A stretch of 63,841 nt of DNA. Origin: a virus. The position numbers were made by a program, and so were the translations under genes. Below are positions 39,030 to 48,431 of this stretch, in pieces (position 1 is the first letter of the stretch; each line of letters starts with the position of its first letter). Location of the stretch: the IMG/VR virus record IMGVR_UViG_3300032088_000004, positions 1-63,841 of that record; one strand, 5' to 3'. A model generated the notes under the pieces. The model searched no databases. It was not told the DNA's origin and saw only the letters and a program-made list of their open reading frames with translations.

Positions 39030-40156
39030 ATTCCTAAATCCTTTAGATTTCCAAAATTATTGCCTGTCTTGCATGTGCTTCTGAATGGGCCCCACGGTGT
39101 TTCTTCAAACTGGGACTTTATTTCTCTGAGCATTTTAATGTCTTCTTGCGATATATCGATAATAATCGAATCGTGCAGCGTGAACGCTATATAACTCTTT
39201 TTGTTTTTTAGCATCTTCATAATCTTGTATGCGTTTTGTATAACTATATCAGAAGTTGTCGATTGAAGCAAGTAGTTTTGTGCTTTTCTTTCGTCCACCG
39301 CCAAAACTCTACCAAATGGGGTTTTCAGCGTCTGGTTTTCAGGGGCAAAAAAATCTCGAAAAATTAGCCGCGAAAAAAAATCGTCAAATCGACTTTCTGT
39401 ACTCGAAGGATTGTACAACCACGCAAACAACTCCACCTTCGCCCTAGCGCGTTCTATCTCTCCATTGAACACATTCTCCACGACCCACTCATGAATGTCC
39501 TCCTGTGGCTGTTCTCGGCCTGATAAAGCTATTAGCGTACGTATCTCGGCGGCATTTAAATCTAACTCGACGAAAGCATCGTTCTGAGGGGTGATTTTAT
39601 ACCTGTCTCCCTTCTTCAAAGTCATAATGGGTACTGAGCCCTTCTTAGTAGTCAATCTTCCTGTTGCCGAGCCAAAGATGTTATATTGCACTCTACCTTT
39701 CTTGCCCTCGAATATCAGGTCTTGATGAGCTATCTCGGATGTCAGGACGTGGGCCTTGTGTAGGATATCATAATCGTCTTCTCGCTTGGTCGTCTTGTAA
39801 AGAGAGTGTAGTGCTTGCTCTCTCATTTTAAACCATTTACTCAATTGATGCTCGGGAAGCAAGTCAAAGAAGCACTCCTCTGTTAAGTCTATTTTTGCTG
39901 TTGCTGCGGCCTTTGCATGCGACGTCAATCTAGTCATGTATTCTCCGTACAAATCAACATCAGGCGAGTGAGTCGATAAATCATCGCTCCTAAGCCTCAA
40001 GTGCAAGTACTCAAATTTCTCATCATCTAGAATCGGAGAATGCTTCCAACACAAGTCATATTCATCCATCAAGTCTTGGTCCGGATTGAAAATAAATTGG
40101 TTTTTGTGGAAAATCCCCTTGCAGTTGTCTTTTATGTCAAGAGTTTGTAGAATCAA
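39026..40156 (-). CDS. Short, divergent family A DNA polymerase
   Basis: A 376-residue protein with only the polymerase part of Pol I. It has SATGRLTTK (motif 1-like), motif A VELDLNAAEIRTL (196-208), a motif B remnant RARAKVELFAWLYN (235-249) and motif C FTLHDSIII (325-333), with S where Pol I has E. There is no 3'-5' or 5'-3' exonuclease domain. The start is a TTG with AAGGA upstream and overlaps the preceding gene by 20 nt. With DnaE also present it may do repair or Okazaki-fragment filling, or be partly inactive. Confidence 0.85.
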   Translation of the reverse strand: MILQTLDIKDNCKGIFHKNQFIFNPDQDLMDEYDLCWKHSPILDDEKFEYLHLRLRSDDLSTHSPDVDLYGEYMTRLTSHAKAAATAKIDLTEECFFDLLPEHQLSKWFKMREQALHSLYKTTKREDDYDILHKAHVLTSEIAHQDLIFEGKKGRVQYNIFGSATGRLTTKKGSVPIMTLKKGDRYKITPQNDAFVELDLNAAEIRTLIALSGREQPQEDIHEWVVENVFNGEIERARAKVELFAWLYNPSSTESRFDDFFSRLIFRDFFAPENQTLKTPFGRVLAVDERKAQNYLLQSTTSDIVIQNAYKIMKMLKNKKSYIAFTLHDSIIIDISQEDIKMLREIKSQFEETPWGPFRSTCKTGNNFGNLKDLGI

Positions 40157-41336
40157 CGTTAGTCCTTCTGAGTCTTTCTTTTAGGAGATTTGCGCATGTG
40201 TTTTCAATAAACAATATAACTCCCGAGTTATGAGTGAGTTGGGAAAGCCCCTGGTGAAGTAATATATTATACTTTTCTATCGATTCTGTCAAGACTTTTT
40301 TAAATCTTTTTCTAGCCGGGGTTGGATCTTCATCTGAAGAGTAAAAGTCTGCGTTTTTGAATTCTCCAATCTCTCTCATCCTGTTGGTCAAATATGTTTC
40401 AATCCAGCTCTCCTCTGGCACAGCATCTGCAAAGGTCTGCAGAACTGATTGTCCTTTTGTCTGTGCATACTTTAGATATAACCTCTTGTAAAACGACTTG
40501 ATTCTCCAGTAATCATCCAGTCCAACCTTGATTAAATACTCTTCTGAATAAAAGTCATTAAACGGCCTGTGAGATACTGAGTTTAATATATTCTCCTGAG
40601 CAACTGGGGAATAGAGATTTAAGACCAAACGCCATGGGCAATTTTGGTCAACGAAAAATCCATATTCATTTGCTATTTGCCCGTAACACTCAAAATTTGG
40701 GTCAGAGATTAACGCTACTTTCACATAATCGACCGCCGGGTCGTTATGTGGCGCGAGGTCGATATATAAACCTGTCTGATATGCGGAAGCGTAGCGGCTT
40801 AAAACGTATCCTGATTTACTCAGCTTGTATTGTTTTTTATCCTCATCGAATATGACCTGGTCGAGGGCAGACACAAAAGAAGAAAACGACATCAGTGGTC
40901 CAGCGAAGCGTCCAGTAAGGAAAGGGTCTATCATTACCTGGGATAGTAGATTTTGAAAATTTGTATACTTCTCGGAAATATCTTCATAGCTTTTCTTAAC
41001 TACCAGCCCCTCCAAACCTACTGGTACGCCGATGTTGCCCCTGGAAGCAGCGTCCAAATAGAAATCCCTAAATTTATTGAAGCAAGAGACCACAAAGTTA
41101 AGACCTGAAATGCCGCCGGCGTAATCTCCAAACTGTACTAGTTCTGGATTAGGTTCCACAATATAGTAGTCGTTGTCAATAAAACCATACAGTGGCGTCT
41201 TGCTCACGGTATCCAAAAAGTTAATTCCCAGGGAAGCCTTCTTCTCCTCTATGAAATCTGAATATCTAATTCTTTCTGAGTAGTTCTGGCCAGGGTCAGA
41301 GACGAGTCCTCCCATTAATCTATTTTCAACTGTCAT
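40137..41336 (-). CDS. Probable virion structural protein
   Basis: A 399-residue protein that I do not recognise. It is aromatic-rich, with segments DNDYYIVEPNPELVQFGDYAG and CPWRLVLNLYSPV, and has no enzymatic motif. It follows the baseplate-like gene at 41348-43624 by 11 nt, so it probably belongs to the tail or baseplate unit. Its end overlaps the polA-like gene. Confidence 0.6.
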   Translation of the reverse strand: MTVENRLMGGLVSDPGQNYSERIRYSDFIEEKKASLGINFLDTVSKTPLYGFIDNDYYIVEPNPELVQFGDYAGGISGLNFVVSCFNKFRDFYLDAASRGNIGVPVGLEGLVVKKSYEDISEKYTNFQNLLSQVMIDPFLTGRFAGPLMSFSSFVSALDQVIFDEDKKQYKLSKSGYVLSRYASAYQTGLYIDLAPHNDPAVDYVKVALISDPNFECYGQIANEYGFFVDQNCPWRLVLNLYSPVAQENILNSVSHRPFNDFYSEEYLIKVGLDDYWRIKSFYKRLYLKYAQTKGQSVLQTFADAVPEESWIETYLTNRMREIGEFKNADFYSSDEDPTPARKRFKKVLTESIEKYNILLHQGLSQLTHNSGVILFIENTCANLLKERLRRTNVDSTNS

Positions 41337-41347
41337 ATTAGCTACTC

Positions 41348-43624
41348 CTACTTTTTCTTGTTAAGTGATTTCGATCTCTGCATAAGGTCTTCCACTTCCT
41401 TGTCTGCCTTTACGGCCCCTGGCATTCGCTTGGCTTCGCCAATTGTCTCAGGGTACCCAGCAAACTGAAGCTGCAATGTTGTGTTCAAGACTCCAGACGT
41501 AAACGATGTTGTAACTTTGATTACCGAATAGTACCCTCCTATACCCAGTTTACGAGTTGATGAGTCCAAACTCGCTGGTTCGCCTAAGCCCAGGGCTTCC
41601 GGGTCTATATAAACCATCATGAGCGGATGAAAAAGAGTGTTTCCAAACATAGTTACTGTTGCATTGTGTGGTATTCGCAGAGCGTCAAATGCATTACCAT
41701 GTCCAACTATCAAATATTCCTCAAGGCCCGGTTGGTTTTGTGCAGAAAAGTTAATACTCTTGACCAACCCCCTGTCTTGACTAGTTCGAAGATGTATTAT
41801 CCCACTGTCCTGATCTTCTATTTGATTTCCCCTTCCGATGGTTCCAGAAGTGTCGCATCTTTCTTGATGATATATCACGTATTGGGCCTTTTGTTTTTGC
41901 TTTGATTTAATAAGCTTCGCAGTATCCGTATCTAGATGTTTGACATCTATTGAGCCTTTTCCTTTTCTTATCTTTTCGGACAAGTCGGTGCCTTGAAGAG
42001 TGCTGACTTTGACCTTTGCTTTTTTCATGATATCTGAGCCAGAATATTCCGCTAGTGCATCATTAAGTAATCCGGCGCAAAAGGATACTAGGAACTCCTT
42101 TAGTCCGAAAAAGTATTTCCTTGGTTGTATGTAATCCTCATATATCGCAGTGTATATCAAATCGATTGAGATTGGTATATCCGATATGTTGACCGCTAGT
42201 TCTCCTTTTTTACCTTTTGGTTGCAGGGTCATATCGCTGAAAAACACGTTTGTGAGTTGCAAAAACTTTTGACTTTCCTGCAGCGATTTCAACATTTTCT
42301 GCTCCTGCTTGGGTTTGATTCTTTTGTTTTTCAGGTCCGTTTTTATGTTCGACTTTATTTTATTGAAATCCTGGTCAGCTATCTTAGCCATAAAAGCATC
42401 CACCAAATCTCCGAAGTTGACATAAAAGACGTAGTCTCCTGTCAGTATGTTATCTTGAACTCGTCCAGCTGTACTAGGGGGCGCAGGGCTTGACTTGTCG
42501 TTTGCTGCGGCTGGTTTTGTCCCGAACTTCAAAAATTGTTGAGCATCTTCGGCAATGGGTACTGCAAATATTTTCTCTTTCCTATGTAAGTTATCAATTA
42601 CCCTTGAGACTTCTGACACTATACCCAGCATATAATCCGGTTTTTCTAAAGAGGAGTTACTTGCCGCAGAGTTTTCTTGCTTTGCCTTATCACCCGGGAC
42701 GGCAGTTTTAATATCCTGTGGTTCTTTTTTCCCAGAGTTGGGCTTCGCATCAGTACGAATCTCTAGCAGTTTCTTTTTTGTCTCAGCTTTTTCAACTACA
42801 TTATAAATAAAGTCCTTGTCCACAGCTTTGAGGCTACCGTGATATCGTGCACTGATAGTAGCTGAACCATTTTGTTGTATAGAAATATCTCTTCCCTTGT
42901 AGTGCATAGATACAAGAAGCTTTGTTGCATCTATTGCTTTTTTTTCTTTTGTTGTAAGGATGCCATCCTTATCCATAAATGAATATCCTATAGTAGCGGC
43001 GATTTCTAGTGCCCTGCCAGACTCAAGGGCGCCAACTTCGGGAGTTTTGCCAGAGTTTGGTAATCTCTTGGACTCTGGCACTCTCATTAAAATTAGGTCT
43101 GCGAGTTCTGCGAATGAATCATTTGGCCTACTGAAAAGAGTAGACAAACTGTCTATTTCCACCTCCAAGGATGTTTCTAGCATTCCCAAGCCTGCATCAA
43201 ATGGACTATTACCCACAAAATCTATATTAAAACTTTTTAAAACTGCCGAATTTGCAGAGAATGCTCTAGTCTTGTCATATTGACCATTGGTGGTAAAATT
43301 ATAATCAGTTGTTACCGGAAAATAGAAAGGCGTATATTGCTTTCCTTCCACCCTGTACAATCGTATCTCTGGCACCAAAAGAGAAAGCTTGTGATTTTCA
43401 ATATTTAAAAAGTCTCTTTCTAGTCGATAATCTTTTCCGTGCCCGGATGGGTTTTTAATCTTTGATATAACACAAGAGGGTTTATATGCTCCAGACAGTT
43501 TAGCAAGGGCGACTTTCTTTTGGAAACCGGTGTTGCCTCCGAAAGAACTTTGGCCGGTCGCTAGTCCCTGTTTGAATAGTGTGTATTGCAAATACGCCTG
43601 CGGCGTTAAAAGGTTCAATTTCAT
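41348..43624 (-). CDS. Large tail or baseplate structural protein
   Basis: A 758-residue protein with no recognised domain. The N-terminal 250 residues are beta-rich, and a lysine/serine-rich linker lies near residues 295-325. The C-terminus has IPHNATVTMFGNTLFHPLMM and GIGGYYSVIKVT, a pattern often seen in hub proteins that bind the tail tube. It overlaps the LysM baseplate gene by 4 nt. Confidence 0.6.
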   Translation of the reverse strand: MKLNLLTPQAYLQYTLFKQGLATGQSSFGGNTGFQKKVALAKLSGAYKPSCVISKIKNPSGHGKDYRLERDFLNIENHKLSLLVPEIRLYRVEGKQYTPFYFPVTTDYNFTTNGQYDKTRAFSANSAVLKSFNIDFVGNSPFDAGLGMLETSLEVEIDSLSTLFSRPNDSFAELADLILMRVPESKRLPNSGKTPEVGALESGRALEIAATIGYSFMDKDGILTTKEKKAIDATKLLVSMHYKGRDISIQQNGSATISARYHGSLKAVDKDFIYNVVEKAETKKKLLEIRTDAKPNSGKKEPQDIKTAVPGDKAKQENSAASNSSLEKPDYMLGIVSEVSRVIDNLHRKEKIFAVPIAEDAQQFLKFGTKPAAANDKSSPAPPSTAGRVQDNILTGDYVFYVNFGDLVDAFMAKIADQDFNKIKSNIKTDLKNKRIKPKQEQKMLKSLQESQKFLQLTNVFFSDMTLQPKGKKGELAVNISDIPISIDLIYTAIYEDYIQPRKYFFGLKEFLVSFCAGLLNDALAEYSGSDIMKKAKVKVSTLQGTDLSEKIRKGKGSIDVKHLDTDTAKLIKSKQKQKAQYVIYHQERCDTSGTIGRGNQIEDQDSGIIHLRTSQDRGLVKSINFSAQNQPGLEEYLIVGHGNAFDALRIPHNATVTMFGNTLFHPLMMVYIDPEALGLGEPASLDSSTRKLGIGGYYSVIKVTTSFTSGVLNTTLQLQFAGYPETIGEAKRMPGAVKADKEVEDLMQRSKSLNKKK

Positions 43625-43974
43625 AATTCACTCGCGTTATATGCCTGTCCAATCGCGGCCTCCAGGGGTAATGGGACAAGAATTGTATCTCCGTTATTGC
43701 AGTGGAAGTCAGTTGGTTTCGAATTAAACCAAGCGATGACCCACCAGTATTTAGCCTGGCCGTAATATTTATAAGCTATCTTACTTAGGCTGTCCCCTGT
43801 TGAATAAAGGTGTTGCATTATCTCTATTTCACTAAGAAAGGATTCTTGCGATGGATCGCCATAAGTTATTAAGCCAAAATGCCTTATCGATGTGGCGCCT
43901 GTTCTATTCATAAAGTCTCGATAAGTCTCGTCCGAGTTATTGTATATGAATCCGTATTTATTCCATTCTGTCAT
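43621..43974 (-). CDS. gp53: LysM-containing baseplate wedge protein (gp53-like)
   Basis: A 117-residue protein. The C-terminal half is a LysM module: YSTGDSLSKIAYKYYGQAKY, then WWVIAWFN and GDTILVPLP. The first half (WNKYGFIYNNSDETYRDFMN) resembles the start of T4 gp53, a wedge protein with the same layout. It is assembled into the baseplate, and the LysM part may touch peptidoglycan or other baseplate proteins. Confidence 0.75.
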   Translation of the reverse strand: MTEWNKYGFIYNNSDETYRDFMNRTGATSIRHFGLITYGDPSQESFLSEIEIMQHLYSTGDSLSKIAYKYYGQAKYWWVIAWFNSKPTDFHCNNGDTILVPLPLEAAIGQAYNASEL

Positions 43975-44001
43975 GTCGTTATCCTCTTTTCTTCTTTAAT
44001 C

Positions 44002-44628
44002 TCACGGCTTAATTGTGCCCTGGGTGTTGGAGTTTCCGTACCCATACGGAAAACCTTGTGCCAGGAAATTACCGTTCTGGTCAAACCCGAGTGGAACCTC
44101 GTGCAATGGTTGAAAATTTATACTTAAACTGTATATGATTGGTATCAGTTTGTTGTTTTTAGTTATAAAGTGTCCCTTATCTCTAAAATCCGGATTGAAA
44201 CTCATTCCACTCAAAGCACCAAGAAGGCCTGCGCCGGTGGGAGAGCTAATATAGTTTGCATACTTTATTCTCCACAAAGGTGGAGCTTTAATTGTTCGTG
44301 CGTTATTACTGTTTCCTATGGGAGAACTGTACACTGGGTAGCACATTTGTATTAGTTTACCATACTTTCGAAAATTGTCAATAGCTTGCTCTTCGTTTAC
44401 TCCAACTATATCGAAGGCAGCCTGAATCGTTCTGGACGTGGATTGGTAGTGTTTAACTGGATCGTTTCTTCCGAACGTTGTTTCTCCTCCGAACCCAATC
44501 GTGAAGTTGTCGTTAAAATTCGTTATAAACGCTGGAAAACTAATCGTTTCACCCGTTGCTATAGAGCTGAACTTTATCTCTCCAATTTCAGAATTTCTTT
44601 TTGCTATTTCATGAAAGTAATCGCTCAT
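44002..44628 (-). CDS. Tail or baseplate structural protein
   Basis: A 208-residue beta-rich protein. ISFPAFITNFNDNFTIGF and TTFGRNDPVKHYQSTSRTIQ followed by FDIVG resemble small tail proteins that contact the tube end. The segment IYSLSINFQPLHEVPLGF ends the fold. It sits between the tape-measure-like gene and the LysM baseplate gene. Confidence 0.6.
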   Translation of the reverse strand: MSDYFHEIAKRNSEIGEIKFSSIATGETISFPAFITNFNDNFTIGFGGETTFGRNDPVKHYQSTSRTIQAAFDIVGVNEEQAIDNFRKYGKLIQMCYPVYSSPIGNSNNARTIKAPPLWRIKYANYISSPTGAGLLGALSGMSFNPDFRDKGHFITKNNKLIPIIYSLSINFQPLHEVPLGFDQNGNFLAQGFPYGYGNSNTQGTIKP

Positions 44629-44647
44629 ATATTTTCTCCTTGGTTTA

Positions 44648-46630
44648 TCATGACGTCAGACCTTCCCCTTTGAGTCCGGCGTTCACTATCATATCCGGTT
44701 GGCCCGGGCCTAAGTTGATTATAAATTTCATGTTGTTAAAGGCGGACACGATCGCGCTTTCAAGTACTGAGGTGATATCGTCGGGTGATTGAGTCTTAGA
44801 CCCATCAACAGAAGCACTTTCGTCTTTTTTTGCTTCTTCCTTTCTCATTTTGCGTTGGAGCCGGGTTTTAACTGCAGCCTCAGTTTGTTTCCCTATTTTT
44901 TGCACGGGTTTGGATGGTGTATCACCTTCAGACAACGGTCCTTCAAGTTCACCTCTTCGGGCGATCTCAAGCGCTTGGCGTTTCAAGCCCGCAATATTGG
45001 GGGTGAGGTCAATAAATTTCTGTTCCTTGAATGTAACTTCATCATCCTGCTCGGAAGCCGGAACAAACTTGGTGTCGCCCCTAGTCATTTGCTGCAGCTG
45101 TTTGAATGCATCCTTTTCCTGCTTCGTGGTCATGGTTTTAGCGCCAGACAATCTGAGGACTTTTTGTAGCTGTTCTTGGAACTGCGTTTTGTCATCGCCT
45201 TCGTCCATGGTTTGAATCTTTTTAACCAAATCGCCTACTTGAGAAAAGCGAAAACGGGAGCGCCTGAAGGAGTCGGCATCGAGGTCCTTTATGTTTTTGA
45301 TTCCCAGGCTTTCTTCTATGTCGGTATCGGTGCCAAATCGAGCTAAACCTTGAAGCGCCATGCTCTGCAGTGTGTCTTCCGCGATTAAGCCCCCCCTGGT
45401 TTTCGGCATCATCTTCGCCCTATCCTCTACGAAGGCCCGATCGAATGGATTCAGGGACACATTCTTTATTACAGTGGCCAATCTTTCTAAACTATTTTCT
45501 AAAGCTTTAGAGTCTCCTTTTCCAAAAAACTGTTTAGCGGCCGCGGCCTTGTCACCATCTTTTGTCTCGCCACCAGTGACTCTGCCTCCTGAAGCCTTCT
45601 TGGCCATAAGCGTTTTCAAGGAACCGTCGTTTTCTTTTCCTAGTATGTACTTTCTTGTATCTTCCTTACTGAAACCTGTAAGCTTTGAAATGGTATTCAA
45701 AGCAAACTTGCCTAGCTTTCCGCCGCTTTCTATTTCGTTGTAGATTGGAGATTCTTGCAAGACTTCTCTTATCTTTACCATTCTCTCTGCTTCGTCCATC
45801 ATGAGAATTTGATTTGGGCTGAAGACATTTCGCCCTAATATAGCATTAAGTTGTCCAGTGAATTGTGCTGCTCCGCCGATAGTATCTAGCTTTTCACCCA
45901 TACCACCCATGAACGTGCCGATAGAGACGCCAGTTTGTTGACTGAGTCTTTGCATTTTTTTGAACTGCTCCGCTACCTTAGGAGCTTCATATGACAATGA
46001 TTTGGCGACCAATTGGAAGTTTTGTGATACAACCGATGGCATCATCTTCATCTGTTCAGCGAAATCGAACAGCCCTTGGTTTAGGCTTTTTACTTTATCC
46101 GACGAAAGGTTGAACATGTTCATGGCCAAGTCCATGTTCTTGGTATATTCTCCGAAGCCTAGACCCAGACGATCAAGGGCCGCGGCTTGGTTTGCAAAAT
46201 CTTCTGCTAGCTCTTGGCCGCCTTTCATGTTTTCAGTCATGACACCGAATTGAGCGAATTTCTGGGTCAACTCTTCGACCGCTTTGGCTCCCATGCCCGC
46301 ATTGCCCGTCATTCTGTCAAAAGTGCTTGCGACAGATTCTAGTGCAGCGTTTGTTTTTCCTCCTGGGGCGAAGGTGAGGCCAGTTGCGTTTAACCTCTTG
46401 AGGGTTTCGTCTATGACTTTCAGCCTTTTGTCGTCAATATTACCCAACATGGTCAGACCAGGGGCGTCGACCTCGTAAGTTGATTTCGACTCTTGAAGTT
46501 GCTCCTCTAGCTGCTTAACTCTCGCAATGAGCTTCTGGGCGGCTGCTGGTGTTAGCGCTCCTTTGGCAGCTTCTCCGGCTTTGGAGACTATACCTGGTCT
46601 TTTGGGGTCGTCGTGTTTTGACATTGTCAA
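44648..46630 (-). CDS. Tape-measure-like tail protein
   Basis: A 660-residue, mostly helical protein with long amphipathic stretches. After a coiled coil (about 30-50) it has FDRMTGNAGMGAKAVEELTQ and LNQGLFDFAEQMKMMPSVVS, typical of the helical body of tape measure proteins. The lysine-rich region of about 590-625 is probably a linker, and the C-terminus is hydrophobic (AIVSAFNNMKFIINLGPG). If it sets tail length, the tail would be fairly short for a myovirus. Confidence 0.6.
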   Translation of the reverse strand: MTMSKHDDPKRPGIVSKAGEAAKGALTPAAAQKLIARVKQLEEQLQESKSTYEVDAPGLTMLGNIDDKRLKVIDETLKRLNATGLTFAPGGKTNAALESVASTFDRMTGNAGMGAKAVEELTQKFAQFGVMTENMKGGQELAEDFANQAAALDRLGLGFGEYTKNMDLAMNMFNLSSDKVKSLNQGLFDFAEQMKMMPSVVSQNFQLVAKSLSYEAPKVAEQFKKMQRLSQQTGVSIGTFMGGMGEKLDTIGGAAQFTGQLNAILGRNVFSPNQILMMDEAERMVKIREVLQESPIYNEIESGGKLGKFALNTISKLTGFSKEDTRKYILGKENDGSLKTLMAKKASGGRVTGGETKDGDKAAAAKQFFGKGDSKALENSLERLATVIKNVSLNPFDRAFVEDRAKMMPKTRGGLIAEDTLQSMALQGLARFGTDTDIEESLGIKNIKDLDADSFRRSRFRFSQVGDLVKKIQTMDEGDDKTQFQEQLQKVLRLSGAKTMTTKQEKDAFKQLQQMTRGDTKFVPASEQDDEVTFKEQKFIDLTPNIAGLKRQALEIARRGELEGPLSEGDTPSKPVQKIGKQTEAAVKTRLQRKMRKEEAKKDESASVDGSKTQSPDDITSVLESAIVSAFNNMKFIINLGPGQPDMIVNAGLKGEGLTS

Positions 46631-46692
46631 TCTCCGTTAAACGTTAGCAGCAGTATTGATACTACAGTATAATTAGCACGCTTCAACGATTA

Positions 46693-46911
46693 TTACTCTT
46701 GCTCAGTTGAGATGTCTTCTAGGTTTCTACTGACAAACCACTTTCTGAGTCCGATTGGTAGGTTGTACGCTTCAGTGAACGAAAAGTTTCCTTCTTTCAA
46801 TAAAAAGAAAATTTCCTCGTATACGACGTTCTTGATGTAGTTAGATGTCGGTACGAAAAAAGGCCCAAGAGATAGGCGCCTCTCTTTCAGTCTTGGTTTT
46901 ACAGACCTCAC
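46693..46911 (-). CDS. Small baseplate-assembly-like protein
   Basis: A 72-residue protein with a GTG start and AGAGG 6 nt upstream, inside the 3' end of the 46841-47731 gene (71-nt overlap). It is basic at the start and then reads NVVYEEIFFLLKEGNFSFTE, suggesting a helical chaperone-like protein. The pair may be the counterpart of overlapping tail assembly chaperones in other phages. Confidence 0.55.
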   Translation of the reverse strand: MRSVKPRLKERRLSLGPFFVPTSNYIKNVVYEEIFFLLKEGNFSFTEAYNLPIGLRKWFVSRNLEDISTEQE

Positions 46912-47731
46912 ACGACACCTCTTGTATTGTACTCAGCGTCGGCCGACAAGCGCTATAGAATCTAAGTATCTGCTTTGCATCAGAGGCAGGAAGAACATCA
47001 ATCAATTGTTTGATAAGCTTTCTGTCAGTGATATCGTTAGCTGATACTATTGTTTTATCTAAAAACGCTAGTGTATAGTTGAATGGAAGGTTATACTTTT
47101 CTTTTTGTTTCTTATCTTCTTCCAGTTCTTTTTCATACTCAGGTGTGAGGTTTATTAGTTCAACCTCAACATCTGAAATCTTTAATATATGTCTAAATGT
47201 GTTTGTTTCCGGTGTATAAACTATCTCTGTTTCGTCTATCTTGGTTTTTGAAACTTTTGACAAATCAAAAACGTGTTTTGTCCTTTCGTTGCAACCTGTG
47301 CACATCACTACGGATTCGTACACGTTGCCATAGCCGGTCGTCCTAGCCTTCAAAAGGATAGCCATTTTGTCTTCTTCTAGGAACATGTCCGCACTTAAAT
47401 TATCATCCAAGAGGAGACTATCAATCAGCTTTTCAAAAGCACTAGAATCAGATTCGGTCACAGAGGACAGAATGTCTTCCTCTTTCGCGGTCATGTGCTT
47501 TATCTCTACCCTCTCCACTGCAGAAAGTGGACTGGTCAGCGGATAGTAGTTTCCCGAGGAAGGCAGGTCAACAAATTCAGTTGGAACAACAAAAGATAAT
47601 CCAAAAGGGTTATCTGGTTGTTTTGGCGCCTGAGGCTTGGGTACCTCAGGCTCCTTTTGTTCTTCTTGTTTGGGGGACTCTTTATACTCAGAGTTGGTTT
47701 GTGGTTTTAACTTTCTAGAATTTCTAGTCAT
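46841..47731 (-). CDS. Baseplate hub / tail assembly chaperone-like protein (gp26/gp51 type)
   Basis: A 296-residue protein. A polar, proline-rich start (PKQEEQKEPEVPKPQAPKQP) precedes a core with FVDLPSSGNYYPLTS, VEIKHMTAKEEDILSS and LIDSLLLDDNLSADMF, as in T4-type hub assembly proteins. Four cysteines (CTGC near residue 144, CEVC near 275) look like a split zinc site. It follows the tail tube gene and precedes the tape-measure-like gene, the usual place of assembly chaperones. Confidence 0.65.
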   Translation of the reverse strand: MTRNSRKLKPQTNSEYKESPKQEEQKEPEVPKPQAPKQPDNPFGLSFVVPTEFVDLPSSGNYYPLTSPLSAVERVEIKHMTAKEEDILSSVTESDSSAFEKLIDSLLLDDNLSADMFLEEDKMAILLKARTTGYGNVYESVVMCTGCNERTKHVFDLSKVSKTKIDETEIVYTPETNTFRHILKISDVEVELINLTPEYEKELEEDKKQKEKYNLPFNYTLAFLDKTIVSANDITDRKLIKQLIDVLPASDAKQILRFYSACRPTLSTIQEVSCEVCKTKTEREAPISWAFFRTDI

Positions 47732-47787
47732 TATTACTCGCTTTCTTTTTTATATATTGTAACAGGCAATGGTTAATACTTTAAGAC

Positions 47788-48387
47788 TTAATTGTTGTCG
47801 GTATTACCTGGTGTGGGGTTTACACTGGGTGTCCAAACTCCGCCCTTCTTAACGGTGATTTCTGCAGGGTTTAGTTCCGCCCAGTCGTACTTTATTCCAA
47901 CTTGAATGTTAATGCCGTCATCTGAGGTGTAGTCCAAGCTGTCAAAGTTAACTGAAGTTATTTGTGGGTTATTGATTCTCCACGATTCAATAATTTCGTT
48001 TGAACCTTCAGCTGATATCTGGTCTATTCTTATAAAGTTGCCCAAACTCTCAACCATGGCCTTTTTGGATATAGTTCTTTTACCTGCGTCGTCGTCTAGA
48101 ACCTCTGTTGGCAAAACATAACCTGCAGACTTTATGATTGAATACAAGGAGTCGGTGGCGTCTGGGTTGACTGGGTCGACCAAGGTGACACTAATGTCCT
48201 GCCATGTAACTCTACCAGGAAAATGAAACTGATGCTGCAAAAAGTTATGTGCAGATGAGCCTACCTGAAAAGAAGGCTTCGTTACTGATTTGATTATAAA
48301 CTGTGGTGCTCCTGCAAAGTACAAGAGCCATCTAAACTTTCTTTTTGGCTCGATGTTTGGTTGTGTCCAAAAGTTATTTCCTGACAT
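47788..48387 (-). CDS. gp19: Tail tube protein (gp19-like)
   Basis: A 199-residue protein. FRWLLYFAGAPQFIIKSVTK, VGSSAHNFLQHQFHFPGRV followed by TWQDISVTLVDPVNPDATD match the T4 gp19-type tube fold, which also appears in other contractile injection systems. It stacks as hexamers inside the sheath. Directly downstream of the sheath gene. Confidence 0.88.
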   Translation of the reverse strand: MSGNNFWTQPNIEPKRKFRWLLYFAGAPQFIIKSVTKPSFQVGSSAHNFLQHQFHFPGRVTWQDISVTLVDPVNPDATDSLYSIIKSAGYVLPTEVLDDDAGKRTISKKAMVESLGNFIRIDQISAEGSNEIIESWRINNPQITSVNFDSLDYTSDDGINIQVGIKYDWAELNPAEITVKKGGVWTPSVNPTPGNTDNN

Positions 48388-48431
48388 ATTATAGGTCTCC
48401 TAATAGTATATAGTTACGTCGCATCTTTTTT

